From assembly GCF_030766935.1 (NCBI RefSeq), contig NZ_JASERL010000010.1, forward strand, positions 268,992 to 332,991: a DNA stretch of 64,000 nucleotides, written 5' to 3'. Of the stretch, positions 23,285 through 32,376 are shown piece after piece. A model generated the notes under the pieces. It was not told where the DNA came from. It made no database searches and was given only the letters and a program-made list of their open reading frames with translations. The DNA is from Streptomyces sp. KL109B. Its GTDB lineage: Bacteria > Actinomycetota > Actinomycetes > Streptomycetales > Streptomycetaceae. The first letter of the stretch is position 1, and every line of letters begins with the position of its first letter. Made by a program: the position numbers and the translations under genes.

Positions 23285-25900
23285 TCAGTCCTCCAACACC
23301 GGCAACAGCTCCGGCAGATGACCGTCCGACGCCTGCGCCGCACGCACCCGCTCCTCGGCCACCTCCCCGTACAGCGTCGTCCGTGGCTTCGCCGGGCGGC
23401 CCGCCGTGTCGGCGACCGTGATCAGGTCCTTCACCGACTTGTACGAGCCGTAGGACGAGCCCGCCATACGGGAGATGGTCTCCTCCATGAGCGTGCCGCC
23501 GAGGTCGTTGGCCCCGGAGCGCAGCATCTCGGCGGCGCCCTCCGTGCCGAGCTTCACCCAGCTCGTCTGGATGTTGGGGATGTGCGGGTGGAGGAGGACG
23601 CGGGCCATGGCCGTGACCGCCCGGTTGTCGCGCATCGTCGGTCCTGGGCGCGCGATGCCCGCCAGGTAGACCGGCGCGTTGGTGTGGATGAACGGGAGCG
23701 TCACGAACTCCGTGAAGCCGCCCGTCTCCTGCTGGATCCCCGCCAGCGTCCTCAGATGCCCCAGCCAGTGGCGGGGCTGGTCCACATGCCCGTACATCAT
23801 CGTGGAGGAGGAGCGGATGCCGAGCTCGTGCGCCGTCTTGATGACCTCGATCCAGTCGGCCGCCGGGAGCTTGCCCTTCGTGAGGATCCAGCGGACCTCG
23901 TCGTCGAGGATCTCCGCCGCCGTGCCGGGGATCGAGTCGAGGCCGGCCTCCTTCGCCGCCGTCAGCCACTCGCGGATCGAAAGACCCGTCCTGGACGCTC
24001 CGTTGACGACCTCCATCGGCGAGAACGCGTGGACGTGCATCCCCGGAACTCGCTCCTTCACCGTCTTCGCGATGTCGAAGTAGGCCGTGCCGGGCAGGTC
24101 CGGGTGGATGCCGCCCTGCATGCAGACCTCAACTGCCCCGACTTCCCACGCCTGTTGGGCCCGGTCGGCGACCTGGTCGAGCGACAGGGTGTACGCGTCG
24201 GCGTCCGTGCGGCGCTGGGCGAAGGCGCAGAAGCGGCAGCCGGTGTAGCAGACGTTCGTGAAGTTGATGTTCCGCGTGACGATGTACGTGACGTCGTCGC
24301 CGACCACCGACTTTCGGATGTCGTCCGCTATGCCGCACAGCGCGTCGAGGGCGGGGCCTTCGGCGTGCAGGAGGGCGAGGGCCTCGTCGTCCGTGAGCTT
24401 CGTCGGGTCGTCGGCGGCCACCGACAGCGCGCCGCGCACGTCGGCGTCGATGCGTGACGGTTCCATGCCGGGCGCGGCCTGCTCGCGCAGCGCCTCCCAG
24501 TCGCCGTACACGACGTCGAAGTCGTCGCGGCGGTCCTTCGTACGGCCCTCGGTGTCGATGGTGCGGTGCAGGTCGGTGCGGCCGGAGGCGGTGAACTCCT
24601 CGTCGGGCTCCTGCCAGGGGCGGCCCACGACCGGGGCGTCGGCGATCGCGAGCCCGGTGTCGGCGTCCGCGAGGGCCTGGACGTGCGGCAGCAGGCGCGG
24701 GTCGAGCCACGGCTCGCCGCGCGTCACGAACTCCGGGTAGACGCACAGCCGTTCACGCAGCTCGAAGCCGACGTCCGCGGACTGCGCGGCCAGCTCCTCC
24801 AGCTTCGGCCACGGCTTCTCGGGGTTCACGTGGTCGATGGTCACCGGGGAGACGCCGCCCCAGTCGTCGATGCCGGCCGCGATGAGGCGCGCGTACTCGC
24901 CGTCGACGAGGTTCGGCGGGGCCTGGATGTTCCCGGCCGGGCCCATGATGTGGCGGGCGACGGCCACGGTCGCGACGAGGTCGTCGAGTTCGGCGTCGGG
25001 CATGCCGCGCATCGCCGTGTCCGGCTTGGCGCGGAAGTTCTGGATGATGAGTTCCTGGATCGCGTGGTACGAGCGGGCGGTGCGGCGCAGCGCGAAGAGC
25101 GATTCCGCGCGCTCTTCGTACGTCTCGCCGATCCCGATGAGCAGGCCGCTGGTGAAGGGGACGGACGAGCGGCCCGCGTCCTCCAACACCCGTAGCCGTA
25201 CGGCCGGTTCCTTGTCCGGGGAGCCGTAGTGCGGCATGCCGGGCTCGGACCAGAGGCGCTCGGCGGTGGTCTCCAGCATCATGCCCATGGACGGCGCGAC
25301 GGGCTTCAGCCGCTGGAAGTCGGTCCAGGAAAGGACACCCGGGTTGAGGTGCGGGAGGAGTCCCGTCTCCTCAAGGATCCGGATGGATATGGCGCGTACG
25401 TAGGCGATGGTGTCGTCGTAGCCGTGCGCGTCCAGCCACTCGCGGGCCTCGGGCCACCGGTCCTCCGGCTTGTCGCCGAGCGTGATGAGGGCTTCCTTGC
25501 AACCGAGTTCGGCGCCCTTGCGCGCGACGTCGAGCACCTCGTCCGGGGACATGAACATCCCGTGGCCCTCGCGGCGCAGCTTGCCGGGGACGGTCACGAA
25601 CGTGCAGTAGTGGCACTTGTCCCGGCACAGCCGGGTCAGCGGAATGAACACGCTCTTGCTGTACGTGATGACACCCGGCCGACCCGCCGCCTCAAGGCCC
25701 GCGTCGCGCACGCGGGCGGCGGACGCGGTGAGATCGGCCAGGTCGTCGCCGCGCGCCTGGAGCAGCACGGCGGCCTCCGACACGTCCAACGCCACACCGT
25801 CTCTGGCCCGTTTCAGTGCGCGGCGCATCGCGTTGGCGGTGGGACGGTCGGCCTTCGGGGGCTGCGGCGTCGGCTGCGTTACGGCGTCCTGATCACTCAT
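23285..25900 (-). CDS. fbiC: FO synthase (CofG-CofH fusion), coenzyme F420 biosynthesis
   Basis: The 871-aa protein fuses two radical-SAM enzymes that convert tyrosine and 5-amino-6-ribitylamino-uracil to FO, the deazaflavin chromophore of F420. The CofG half carries C92-x3-C96-x2-C99 (CRDKCHYC) and the CofH half C551-x3-C555-x2-C558 (CYTGCRFC), both with the expected downstream SAM-binding GGIHPDLPGT-type loops. ATG 25900 begins the conserved sequence; the longer frame to 26011 crosses the divergent promoter. It is divergent from the PHP hydrolase gene across 128 bp. The other F420 genes are not in the window, but two luciferase-like oxidoreductases at 36-39 kb may use the cofactor. Confidence 0.96.
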   Translation of the reverse strand: MSDQDAVTQPTPQPPKADRPTANAMRRALKRARDGVALDVSEAAVLLQARGDDLADLTASAARVRDAGLEAAGRPGVITYSKSVFIPLTRLCRDKCHYCTFVTVPGKLRREGHGMFMSPDEVLDVARKGAELGCKEALITLGDKPEDRWPEAREWLDAHGYDDTIAYVRAISIRILEETGLLPHLNPGVLSWTDFQRLKPVAPSMGMMLETTAERLWSEPGMPHYGSPDKEPAVRLRVLEDAGRSSVPFTSGLLIGIGETYEERAESLFALRRTARSYHAIQELIIQNFRAKPDTAMRGMPDAELDDLVATVAVARHIMGPAGNIQAPPNLVDGEYARLIAAGIDDWGGVSPVTIDHVNPEKPWPKLEELAAQSADVGFELRERLCVYPEFVTRGEPWLDPRLLPHVQALADADTGLAIADAPVVGRPWQEPDEEFTASGRTDLHRTIDTEGRTKDRRDDFDVVYGDWEALREQAAPGMEPSRIDADVRGALSVAADDPTKLTDDEALALLHAEGPALDALCGIADDIRKSVVGDDVTYIVTRNINFTNVCYTGCRFCAFAQRRTDADAYTLSLDQVADRAQQAWEVGAVEVCMQGGIHPDLPGTAYFDIAKTVKERVPGMHVHAFSPMEVVNGASRTGLSIREWLTAAKEAGLDSIPGTAAEILDDEVRWILTKGKLPAADWIEVIKTAHELGIRSSSTMMYGHVDQPRHWLGHLRTLAGIQQETGGFTEFVTLPFIHTNAPVYLAGIARPGPTMRDNRAVTAMARVLLHPHIPNIQTSWVKLGTEGAAEMLRSGANDLGGTLMEETISRMAGSSYGSYKSVKDLITVADTAGRPAKPRTTLYGEVAEERVRAAQASDGHLPELLPVLED

Positions 25901-26028
25901 GAACCGAGCATACGAGCGCCATCCGGACACTTCGAGGGCGCCTGTCGGTGCCCTTCCCTTGCGGCGGAGTTCACGGCTCAATACAAGGGTTGCACGCGTA
26001 CCACCAGCCACCTCTGGGGAGCCGCCGC

Positions 26029-27537
26029 ATGTGCACTGACGCCGAACACCACAACGGAATGGGCAGACGAGCGCTGCTCGTGACGGGCGCCGCCTCCGCG
26101 CTTACGCTCAGCACCATGAGCTTCGCCAGCGCCGCCGACGGCTCGACGTCGACGAAGACGCTCAAGGGCACGCTGCCGCCCGGCGCGCCGGACTACGTGT
26201 ACCTGCCGGTCGAGGTCCCGTCCGGGGTACGGGAGTTCCGCGTCTCCTACACGTACACGAAGGCCACGGGACTCCCCTCCGGCACCCAGAACAACGCCCT
26301 CGACATCGGCCTCTTCGACGAACGCGGCACGGCGCTCGGCGGCGCCGGCTTCCGCGGCTGGTCGGGCGGTGCCCGCACCGAGTTCTTCGTCCGCGCCGAC
26401 GACGCGACCCCCGGCTACATCCCCGGCCCGGTCCGCCCCGGCACCTGGAACATCGCGCTCGGCCCGTACACGGTGGCGCCGGAGGGCCTGCCGTACGAGG
26501 TGACGGTGACGCTGACGCACGGGGCGCCCGGCGAGACACCGAAGCCGGTGTACCCGCCGGAGCGGGCCCGCGGCCGGGGCCGCGCCTGGTACCGGGGCGA
26601 CTGCCACCTGCACTCCTGGTACTCGGACGGCCGCCGCACCCCCGCGGAGATCGGCGCACTGGCCCGGGCCGCCGGTCTCGACTTCATCAACACCTCCGAC
26701 CACAACACCCACGCCGCGCACGCCCATTGGTCGGACGTGGCGGGCGACGACCTCCTCGTCCTGATCGGCGAGGAGATCACCACCCGCAACGGCCACGTGG
26801 TCGCCCTCGGCACGGACCCCGGCACCTTCGTCGACTGGCGCTACCGGGCCCGCGACAACCGCTGGGCCAAGTACGCGCAGCAGGTCCGCCGCGCGGGCGG
26901 CCTGGTCGTCCCGGCGCATCCGCACGCGACGTGCATCGGCTGCGGCTGGAAGTTCGGATTCGGCGAGGCGGACGCGGTCGAGGTGTGGAACGGCCCGTAC
27001 ACGCCTGACGACGAGGTGTCCCTGGCGGAGTGGGACAACACCCTCGTCGCGTACGCCCGTTCAAAGGGCCGTACGGGGTGGCTCCCGGCGATGGGCAACA
27101 GCGACGCCCACCGCGACCCGGACCGCGTGGGCCTGCCGCAGACGGTGGTCCTGGCGGACGACCTCACCCGGGAAGCCATCCAGGCCGGCATCAGGTCGGG
27201 CCACTCGTACGTGGCGGAGTCCTCGTCCGTCGAGGTCGCCCTCACCGCGACCGGCGGCAAGGGCGAGGTGGCGGGCATCGGCGACCGCCTCCCGGTCTCC
27301 CCCGACACCCCGGTCACGATCACCCTGAAGGCCAAGGCCCCCACCGACTGCACCCTCCACCTCGTGACGGACCAGGGCACCCTCTTCACGTCACCCGCCG
27401 GAGCCACCTCGGCGACCTGGCACACGACGGCGTCCTACGCGGCGTACGTCCGCGCGGAGATCCGCCACACCCCGACGACGACCGGCCTGCCGGGGGCACT
27501 GGCGGCGTTCACGAACCCGGTCTTCCTGGGGGAATGA
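26029..27537 (+). CDS. Secreted PHP-domain metallohydrolase (CehA/McbA type), Tat substrate
   Basis: The 502-aa protein has a twin-arginine signal (GRRALLVTGAASALTLSTMSFASA, about 13-36) after a short hydrophilic start. A beta-sandwich domain (about 45-180) and a PHP phosphoesterase domain (about 188-430) follow. The PHP metal ligands are visible: DCHLHSWYSDG near 191, NTSDHNTH near 222, GEEITTRNGHVVAL near 245, PAHPHA near 300 and GNSDAHRD near 360. CehA/McbA relatives hydrolyse phosphate or carbamate esters. ATG 26029 follows GGGGAG. No pathway neighbours; the monocistronic position fits a stand-alone extracytoplasmic enzyme. Confidence 0.87.
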   Translation: MCTDAEHHNGMGRRALLVTGAASALTLSTMSFASAADGSTSTKTLKGTLPPGAPDYVYLPVEVPSGVREFRVSYTYTKATGLPSGTQNNALDIGLFDERGTALGGAGFRGWSGGARTEFFVRADDATPGYIPGPVRPGTWNIALGPYTVAPEGLPYEVTVTLTHGAPGETPKPVYPPERARGRGRAWYRGDCHLHSWYSDGRRTPAEIGALARAAGLDFINTSDHNTHAAHAHWSDVAGDDLLVLIGEEITTRNGHVVALGTDPGTFVDWRYRARDNRWAKYAQQVRRAGGLVVPAHPHATCIGCGWKFGFGEADAVEVWNGPYTPDDEVSLAEWDNTLVAYARSKGRTGWLPAMGNSDAHRDPDRVGLPQTVVLADDLTREAIQAGIRSGHSYVAESSSVEVALTATGGKGEVAGIGDRLPVSPDTPVTITLKAKAPTDCTLHLVTDQGTLFTSPAGATSATWHTTASYAAYVRAEIRHTPTTTGLPGALAAFTNPVFLGE

Positions 27538-27564
27538 GCGGCGGCCCGCACCCGGGCAGCCCGC

Positions 27565-27581
27565 GTATACGCGACGTATAC
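27565..27581. promoter_or_regulatory. Orphan operator GTATACG-CGA-CGTATAC
   Basis: A perfect 7-bp inverted repeat with 3-bp spacer, 28 bp after the PHP gene and 66 bp before the MerR relic. It looks like the operator of a lost operon: an ATG at 27589 follows, but its frame is short. Confidence 0.65.
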
Positions 27582-27646
27582 TCGCGGCATGAGCCCGGCC
27601 ACCCGGGCGAGGAATACACGGTCACCACAAGACAGTTGCTCGACTC

Positions 27647-27805
27647 ATGAAGATCGGCGAAGCGGCGCGGCCCAGTGGCGCCAGTGCGCGGTCCTTGCGG
27701 TAGTACGAGGACGAGGGCCACCCCTTGTCGGCGGGCCCGGAGCTCCTGCACGCCCTGGAGGCCGGCGAGACGACAGGGAAGCTCGCGCTGGATCCGTGGA
27801 GCTAG
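27647..27805 (+). pseudogene. MerR-family regulator relic with in-frame stop and truncation
   Basis: The frame reads MKIGEAARPSGASARSLR, then TAG at 27701-27703, then YEDEGHPL. Intact MerR proteins read MKIGELA..SGVS.RSLRYYEE(Q/E)GLL, so the stop replaces the first Tyr of the conserved YY (TAC to TAG). Thereafter only about 30 further residues remain before a second stop at 27803; the rest of the dimerisation helix and effector domain is deleted. The ATG overlaps the stop of a short upstream frame (…QLLDS), indicating a decayed two-gene operon behind the GTATAC palindrome. Confidence 0.75.
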
Positions 27806-28737
27806 GGCCCTTCTGAGCGCTCCGGTCGCCGCTCAGCGACGAACATGTCCTCGGCGTTGCCGACGACGAGTGCGCGGTCGAACCAGACGTCCAGTTCCGC
27901 CAGGTCCGTAGTGGCCGCGATCCGCTCACGCGCCGGGTCCGGGACCTCGATGCCACGGCGGTCGAGGATGCGCAGGACGTCCTCCCTGCGCGCCTTTGCC
28001 TGCCCCTCCTCGCGGCCTTCCTCCCGGCCTTCCTCCCGGCCTTCGGCTCGCAGCTTCATCGACGTCTCGGACCGGAAGTAGGAGAGGGGGATGCTCATCA
28101 GTTGCCTCCAGATGTCGGCGGCCGGGAACTTGCCCAGCCCCAGTTCGGTGAACTCCGTGAAGAACGTCGCGGTCTCCTCGTCGACGGCCTTCAGACCGGC
28201 AGCCAGCCGTTCCAGTATGTCAGCAATGCACGGGTCCTTGGCGTGCGTGAGGGCGGAGAACACGGCGAAGGGAACGTCACGCACGGCGTCTGCCTCGGAT
28301 GTCACCACCGGTACGTTGTGCGGTCCGAGAACCAGTGGACGCATGGTGATCAGCGGCCAGACATCGAGCCCGACCTTGAAGGGGCCCGACGCCCAGCGGG
28401 CCGTCGCCTCGTCCTGGCAGGTGACGACGAGTTGGACGGGCAACCGGTACTTGGCGTGCAGATGCGCCGCGTAGTAGCACCAGTTCGCGGGCTTGTCCGC
28501 CTTGCGGGCGCTCTGCGACTCGAACGCCACCAGATAGTCGGCGCCGTCGGCGGCCTCCATGCGCAGCAGCGTGTCGACGCGCCGCTCCAAGGGTTCCAGC
28601 TCCGTCAGATCGGTGGGCAGGAGCGCCGTGCCCACCGGCTCGGGGAACTCGATCCCCAGCCTCCGGAAGGTACGCCCGAACACACCGGGGTCCTTCTGGA
28701 AGATCCGGTGCATCGCTTCGTGGGATGAACTGACCAT
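27802..28737 (-). CDS. Rpn-type PD-(D/E)XK nuclease (transposase_31-like) protein
   Basis: The 311-aa protein matches the recombination-promoting nuclease family abundant in Streptomyces. It has an N-terminal SSHEAMHRIFQKDPGVFGRTF, a core DYLVAFESQSARKADKPANWCYY (about 68-90) in which the E-x-Q/K positions correspond to the PD-(D/E)XK active site, and a C-terminal regulatory tail. The tail contains a perfect GREEGREEGREEG repeat (12-bp DNA repeat, about 233-245) followed by a RILDRRGIEVPDPARERI helix pair. E. coli RpnA-E promote RecA-independent recombination, and the repeat hinge is a site of length variation in relatives. It is monocistronic; its stop overlaps the MerR relic. Confidence 0.75.
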   Translation of the reverse strand: MVSSSHEAMHRIFQKDPGVFGRTFRRLGIEFPEPVGTALLPTDLTELEPLERRVDTLLRMEAADGADYLVAFESQSARKADKPANWCYYAAHLHAKYRLPVQLVVTCQDEATARWASGPFKVGLDVWPLITMRPLVLGPHNVPVVTSEADAVRDVPFAVFSALTHAKDPCIADILERLAAGLKAVDEETATFFTEFTELGLGKFPAADIWRQLMSIPLSYFRSETSMKLRAEGREEGREEGREEGQAKARREDVLRILDRRGIEVPDPARERIAATTDLAELDVWFDRALVVGNAEDMFVAERRPERSEGP

Positions 28738-28820
28738 GACGGCGAAGCTAGCGGCACCGCCAGGTCAGCCTCCGGCATATGCTTCCGGCCCACCCTTACG
28801 GGTGAGCAGCGCCTCGCCGC

Positions 28821-30377
28821 CTACTCCGCCACCACCAAGACCTCCGTCTCCCGGTTCAGCACCTCGCCCCGGAAGAACGCCGGGCTGCGCCGCCCCATCA
28901 CCAGCATGATCACGACGCCGACGAGCAGCAGGCCGACGCCGATCACGAAGACCGAGCCGACGCCGAGGACCGAGGAGCCACTGCCGTACGCCGGGTTCCA
29001 CATGTCGACGAGGGTCTTGATGAAGACGGCCGACAGGAGGACGCCGCCGAGGACCGGGAAGAGACCCTTGAAGGCGAAGTCCCGGGCGGAGGAGAACAGT
29101 TCGGCGCGGAAGTACCAGGCGCAGGCGAACGCCGTCAGGGCGTAGTAGAAGCAGATCATGAGGCCGAGCGCGTAGATCGTGTCGACGAGGACGTGCTCGG
29201 AGACCAGCGTCATGACCGTGTAGAAGACGGCCGTGGCGACGCCCGCCGTGATCGTCGCACGGCCCGGCGTGCGGAACTTCGGGTGCACGCGCGCGTACGA
29301 CGCCGGGAGCGCCTCGTACGTCGACATGGCGAGGACCGTGCGGGCGACCGGGATGAACGTCGTCTGGAGGCTGGCCGCCGCCGAGGCGAGGACGGCGATG
29401 AAGAGCAGGATGCCGAGCGTCGGGCCCATCACGGGACCGGCCAGCGCGGCGAAGACGTTGTCGGAGGTCTCCGGGTTGGCGAGGCCGAGGCCCTTGTCGC
29501 CCGAGCCGACGACCATCTGCGCCGCCACGCCCGTGGCCAGGTACGAGCCGACCAGGACCACCATCGCGATGAGGGCTGCGCGGCCCGGGGTCTTGTCGCT
29601 GCCGATCGTCTCCTCGTTGGCCGTCAGGCAGGTGTCCCAGCCCCAGTACATGAAGATCGAGAGGGACAGGCCCGCCGTGAACGCGCCGAAGGACTGCACC
29701 GAGAACGGGTTCAGCCACGACCACGAGAAGTCCACCGAGGTCGCGGCGAAGTCGGCGGAGCCCGCCTTCGTCACCGCCATCACGACGAAGACGGCGAGCA
29801 CCACCAACTGGAGTCCGACCAGTGTGTACTGCACGCCCTTCGTCGCGGTCATGCCGCGATAGCTGATCGCCGTCGCGGCCGCGATGAGGACGAGGCACGT
29901 GACGATGTGGACGGCCTTGTTGTCGTCCAGGCCCGCCACCGACGTGCTGTTGGTGATCTCGCCGGCCAGCAGCCAGAAGTACGAGGTCGCGACCCCGGCG
30001 AGGTTCGACAGCACGATGATCGTCGCGATCACCAGGCCCCAGCCGCACATCCACCCGACGCGCGGCCCGAACGCCTTCACGGTCCACGTGAAGGACGTGC
30101 CGCAGTCCGGCATGACCTTGTTGAGCTCCCGGTACGCGAAGGCGACCAGCAGCATCGGCAGAAAGCCCGCGAGGAACACGGCGGGCATCTGGAGGCCGAC
30201 CTCGCCGGCCGTGGAGCCGAGCGTGGAGGTCAGGCAGTAGACGGGGGCGACGGTCGAGACGCCGATGACGGCGCTGCCGAGCAGTCCGACGGAATTCCCG
30301 CCGAGTCCCTTACCGCCGCCCTTCTGGGAGGTGTCTGCGGCCCGCTCCGTCGAGGGCCCTGCGTCCAACTGAGTCAT
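28821..30377 (-). CDS. APC-superfamily amino acid/amine permease
   Basis: The 518-aa protein has a soluble N-terminus (about 1-35) and 12 or more membrane spans. It shows the APC consensus GSAVIGVSTVAPVYCLTSTLG in span 1, YRELNKVMPDCGTSFTWTVKAFGPRVGWMCGW around spans 2-3, and FMYWGWDTCLTANEE near residue 245. ATG 30377 is used because residues upstream are not conserved-looking. It imports an amino acid or polyamine by proton exchange; specificity cannot be read. It is alone on its strand, with a 237-bp upstream region that includes a TTGACA hexamer (minus strand, 30439-30444) but no clear -10. Confidence 0.88.
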   Translation of the reverse strand: MTQLDAGPSTERAADTSQKGGGKGLGGNSVGLLGSAVIGVSTVAPVYCLTSTLGSTAGEVGLQMPAVFLAGFLPMLLVAFAYRELNKVMPDCGTSFTWTVKAFGPRVGWMCGWGLVIATIIVLSNLAGVATSYFWLLAGEITNSTSVAGLDDNKAVHIVTCLVLIAAATAISYRGMTATKGVQYTLVGLQLVVLAVFVVMAVTKAGSADFAATSVDFSWSWLNPFSVQSFGAFTAGLSLSIFMYWGWDTCLTANEETIGSDKTPGRAALIAMVVLVGSYLATGVAAQMVVGSGDKGLGLANPETSDNVFAALAGPVMGPTLGILLFIAVLASAAASLQTTFIPVARTVLAMSTYEALPASYARVHPKFRTPGRATITAGVATAVFYTVMTLVSEHVLVDTIYALGLMICFYYALTAFACAWYFRAELFSSARDFAFKGLFPVLGGVLLSAVFIKTLVDMWNPAYGSGSSVLGVGSVFVIGVGLLLVGVVIMLVMGRRSPAFFRGEVLNRETEVLVVAE

Positions 30378-30614
30378 GAACAGGACGTTAAATCCTGCGG
30401 TTTCCACATCTGGCGGGTTTTGTCACGACCGCAACGGCTGTCAATCCATGGACAATTGGGACGGACACCCCGTGCATCCCAGGCCGGTGGTTCAGTCTAC
30501 TGACAGAACGCAAGGTGAATCGCCCGGCGTCCGATATTCGGTAATCGAAGCCGGGTCCGGTTTCGCCCGATTCAAAATTTTCCCGTGCCTATTGCGTCAC
30601 GTACGGAAACAGCC

Positions 30615-32210
30615 TCACGTACGGAAACGCCCTACCGCCGTGGGCACCGCGTAGAACAAGGAGAGCGTTCCCAGCGTGAGGAACGGCGTCAGCAGGTTCT
30701 GCGAGATGCAGAGGGCGATCACGCACGCGGCCCCGAGCCCGACCCAGAACAGCATGTACTCGCGGTCGCTGCCGCCCCGCCGGGACAACACGACCGCCTG
30801 GCAGATCAGCACGACGGAGGCGGCGGTGTCGATCACCCCCCACAGGCCGGGCAGCTGCAGCACCGCGGCGATCACCGTCGGCACCAGCCACAGCAGCCCG
30901 AGCATCGGCCGCCCCGGCAGCCCGGGACCACCGTCGTGCCGCACGGCGGTACCGCGCGGGGGCGGCCCCGAGGACGGCCGGGACGACGGCCCCGCCGTCG
31001 GTCGGGTCGCTCCGTACGCCGCCGGGTACTGGGGCTGCCCGTACGAGGGCGGAGTCGACGGCGGCGTCGACGGCGGCGTCGACGGCGAGTGCGACTGCGG
31101 CGTCCCGTACGGGGCCGAAGGCGGAGTCGCGGGCGGCGGCGGGGACGAGGGCCCTGCCGCCGGTCCCTGCGTCGCCGCGTAGTGGAACCCGGGGCCTGCG
31201 GCGCCACCCGCCACCCCGCCACCACCGTCGTACGCCGTGTATCCGGGCCCGAAGCCCGCCGGCTCCGGGCCGAAACCCTGCCCCGGTACCGGCCCCTGCC
31301 CCTGCCCCTGCCCCTGCCCCTGCCCCTGAAGCACCGTGTCCGCCCGCGCCTCCAGGTTCAGCAGCTGCCCCGACGTACGGGCGATCACCGAGACGACCTG
31401 CGCGGGCAGCCACGTGTCGCTCGTCTTGTCGTGCGTGCGCGCCCGCGCGACGAGCTGCCCCGCTTCCGGCCGCCGCTCCGCGTCCTGGTCGAGGCAGTCC
31501 CGTATGAGGTCCCGCATCTCGGCGTCCACGCCCGGCAGCTGCGTGTCGAGGCTGCCACGGTGCGGCTGCACCCCCGTGGCGGCGAAGGCGAGCGTGAGGC
31601 CGAAGCTGAAGACGTCGGTGGCGGCGGTGACCTGCTCGCCGAAGGCCTGTTCAGGCGACATGTAGGCCGGGGTGCCGATCCGTACCCCGGTCGAGGTGAG
31701 ACCCCCCGAGGTCAGCCCCGCGTCGAGCGCGGCGTGCACGATGCCGAAGTCGATGAGGCGCGGCCCGTCTGCGGACAGCAGCACGTTCGACGGCTTGAGG
31801 TCCCGGTGCACGAGCCGCGCGCGGTGCACATGCTCCAGGGTCTGCGCGAGGTCCGCCGCGAGCCGCCACAGCGACTCGGCGGGCAGCGGCCCGAACCGGT
31901 CGACCGCGTCCTGGAGGGAGGGCCCCGACACGTACTCCGAGGCGTACCAGGGGTGCCGCTCGTCCAGGCCCGTGTCGACGACCGGCACCGTCCCCGGCGC
32001 CCCGACCCGCCGCACGACGTCCGCCTCGCGCCGGAAGCGCTCCCGGAAGCCCGGCTGCGCCGACATGTCGGCGTGGATGAACTTCAGCGCGACGGAGCGG
32101 CCTCCGACGTTGCGGGCCAGATAGACCCGCCCCATGCCGCCCTCACCGATCCGCCCGAGCACCCGGTACGTGCCGACCGTGCGCGGATCCCGCGCCTCCA
32201 GCGCCTCCAT
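30615..32210 (-). CDS. Ser/Thr protein kinase with Gln-Gly/Pro-rich linker and C-terminal membrane spans
   Basis: The 531-aa protein is a Hanks-type kinase: IGEGGMGRV (21-29), ATP lysine K43, HRDLKPSN (135-142), DFG (154-156) and MSPEQA activation-segment end. All key residues are present. After residue 300 comes a low-complexity linker with a (QG) repeat made of 6-bp DNA units at about 31295-31326, then Pro/Ser/Tyr-rich sequence. The C-terminus has about four hydrophobic helices (GLLWLVPTVIAAVLQLPGLW, FWVGLGAACVIALCI) but no external sensor domain, so it may sense the membrane or a partner. ATG 32210 is 30 bp downstream of four 10-bp repeats. Confidence 0.9.
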   Translation of the reverse strand: MEALEARDPRTVGTYRVLGRIGEGGMGRVYLARNVGGRSVALKFIHADMSAQPGFRERFRREADVVRRVGAPGTVPVVDTGLDERHPWYASEYVSGPSLQDAVDRFGPLPAESLWRLAADLAQTLEHVHRARLVHRDLKPSNVLLSADGPRLIDFGIVHAALDAGLTSGGLTSTGVRIGTPAYMSPEQAFGEQVTAATDVFSFGLTLAFAATGVQPHRGSLDTQLPGVDAEMRDLIRDCLDQDAERRPEAGQLVARARTHDKTSDTWLPAQVVSVIARTSGQLLNLEARADTVLQGQGQGQGQGQGPVPGQGFGPEPAGFGPGYTAYDGGGGVAGGAAGPGFHYAATQGPAAGPSSPPPPATPPSAPYGTPQSHSPSTPPSTPPSTPPSYGQPQYPAAYGATRPTAGPSSRPSSGPPPRGTAVRHDGGPGLPGRPMLGLLWLVPTVIAAVLQLPGLWGVIDTAASVVLICQAVVLSRRGGSDREYMLFWVGLGAACVIALCISQNLLTPFLTLGTLSLFYAVPTAVGRFRT

Positions 32211-32240
32211 GGAACCCCCGGTTCCGCCGTAGTGACCGCC

Positions 32241-32302
32241 TACAACTAGCTACAACTAGCTACAACTACCTACAACTGCGTATCTTCACATGCCCAGTTG
32301 TA
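32241..32302. repeat. Four 10-bp direct repeats (TACAACTAGC) plus an inverted copy upstream of the kinase gene
   Basis: TACAACTAGC (32241-32250), TACAACTAGC, TACAACTACC and TACAACTGCG (to 32280) are contiguous and phased at exactly one helical turn. An inverted CAGTTGTA follows at 32295-32302. The array starts 30 bp upstream of the kinase ATG, in the promoter zone of the minus-strand gene. Confidence 0.85.
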
Positions 32303-32376
32303 GACACGCAGTAATGCGGTCCGAGGGTTCCGTGGTACGCCTGGTGCGCACGGTGCGGATGGCACCAGGGCCCGCC

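Noticed and set aside
30599..30632. 18-bp imperfect direct repeat ACGTACGGAAAC at the kinase stop
   Set aside because: Short duplication; one copy encodes the C-terminus and nothing else suggests function.
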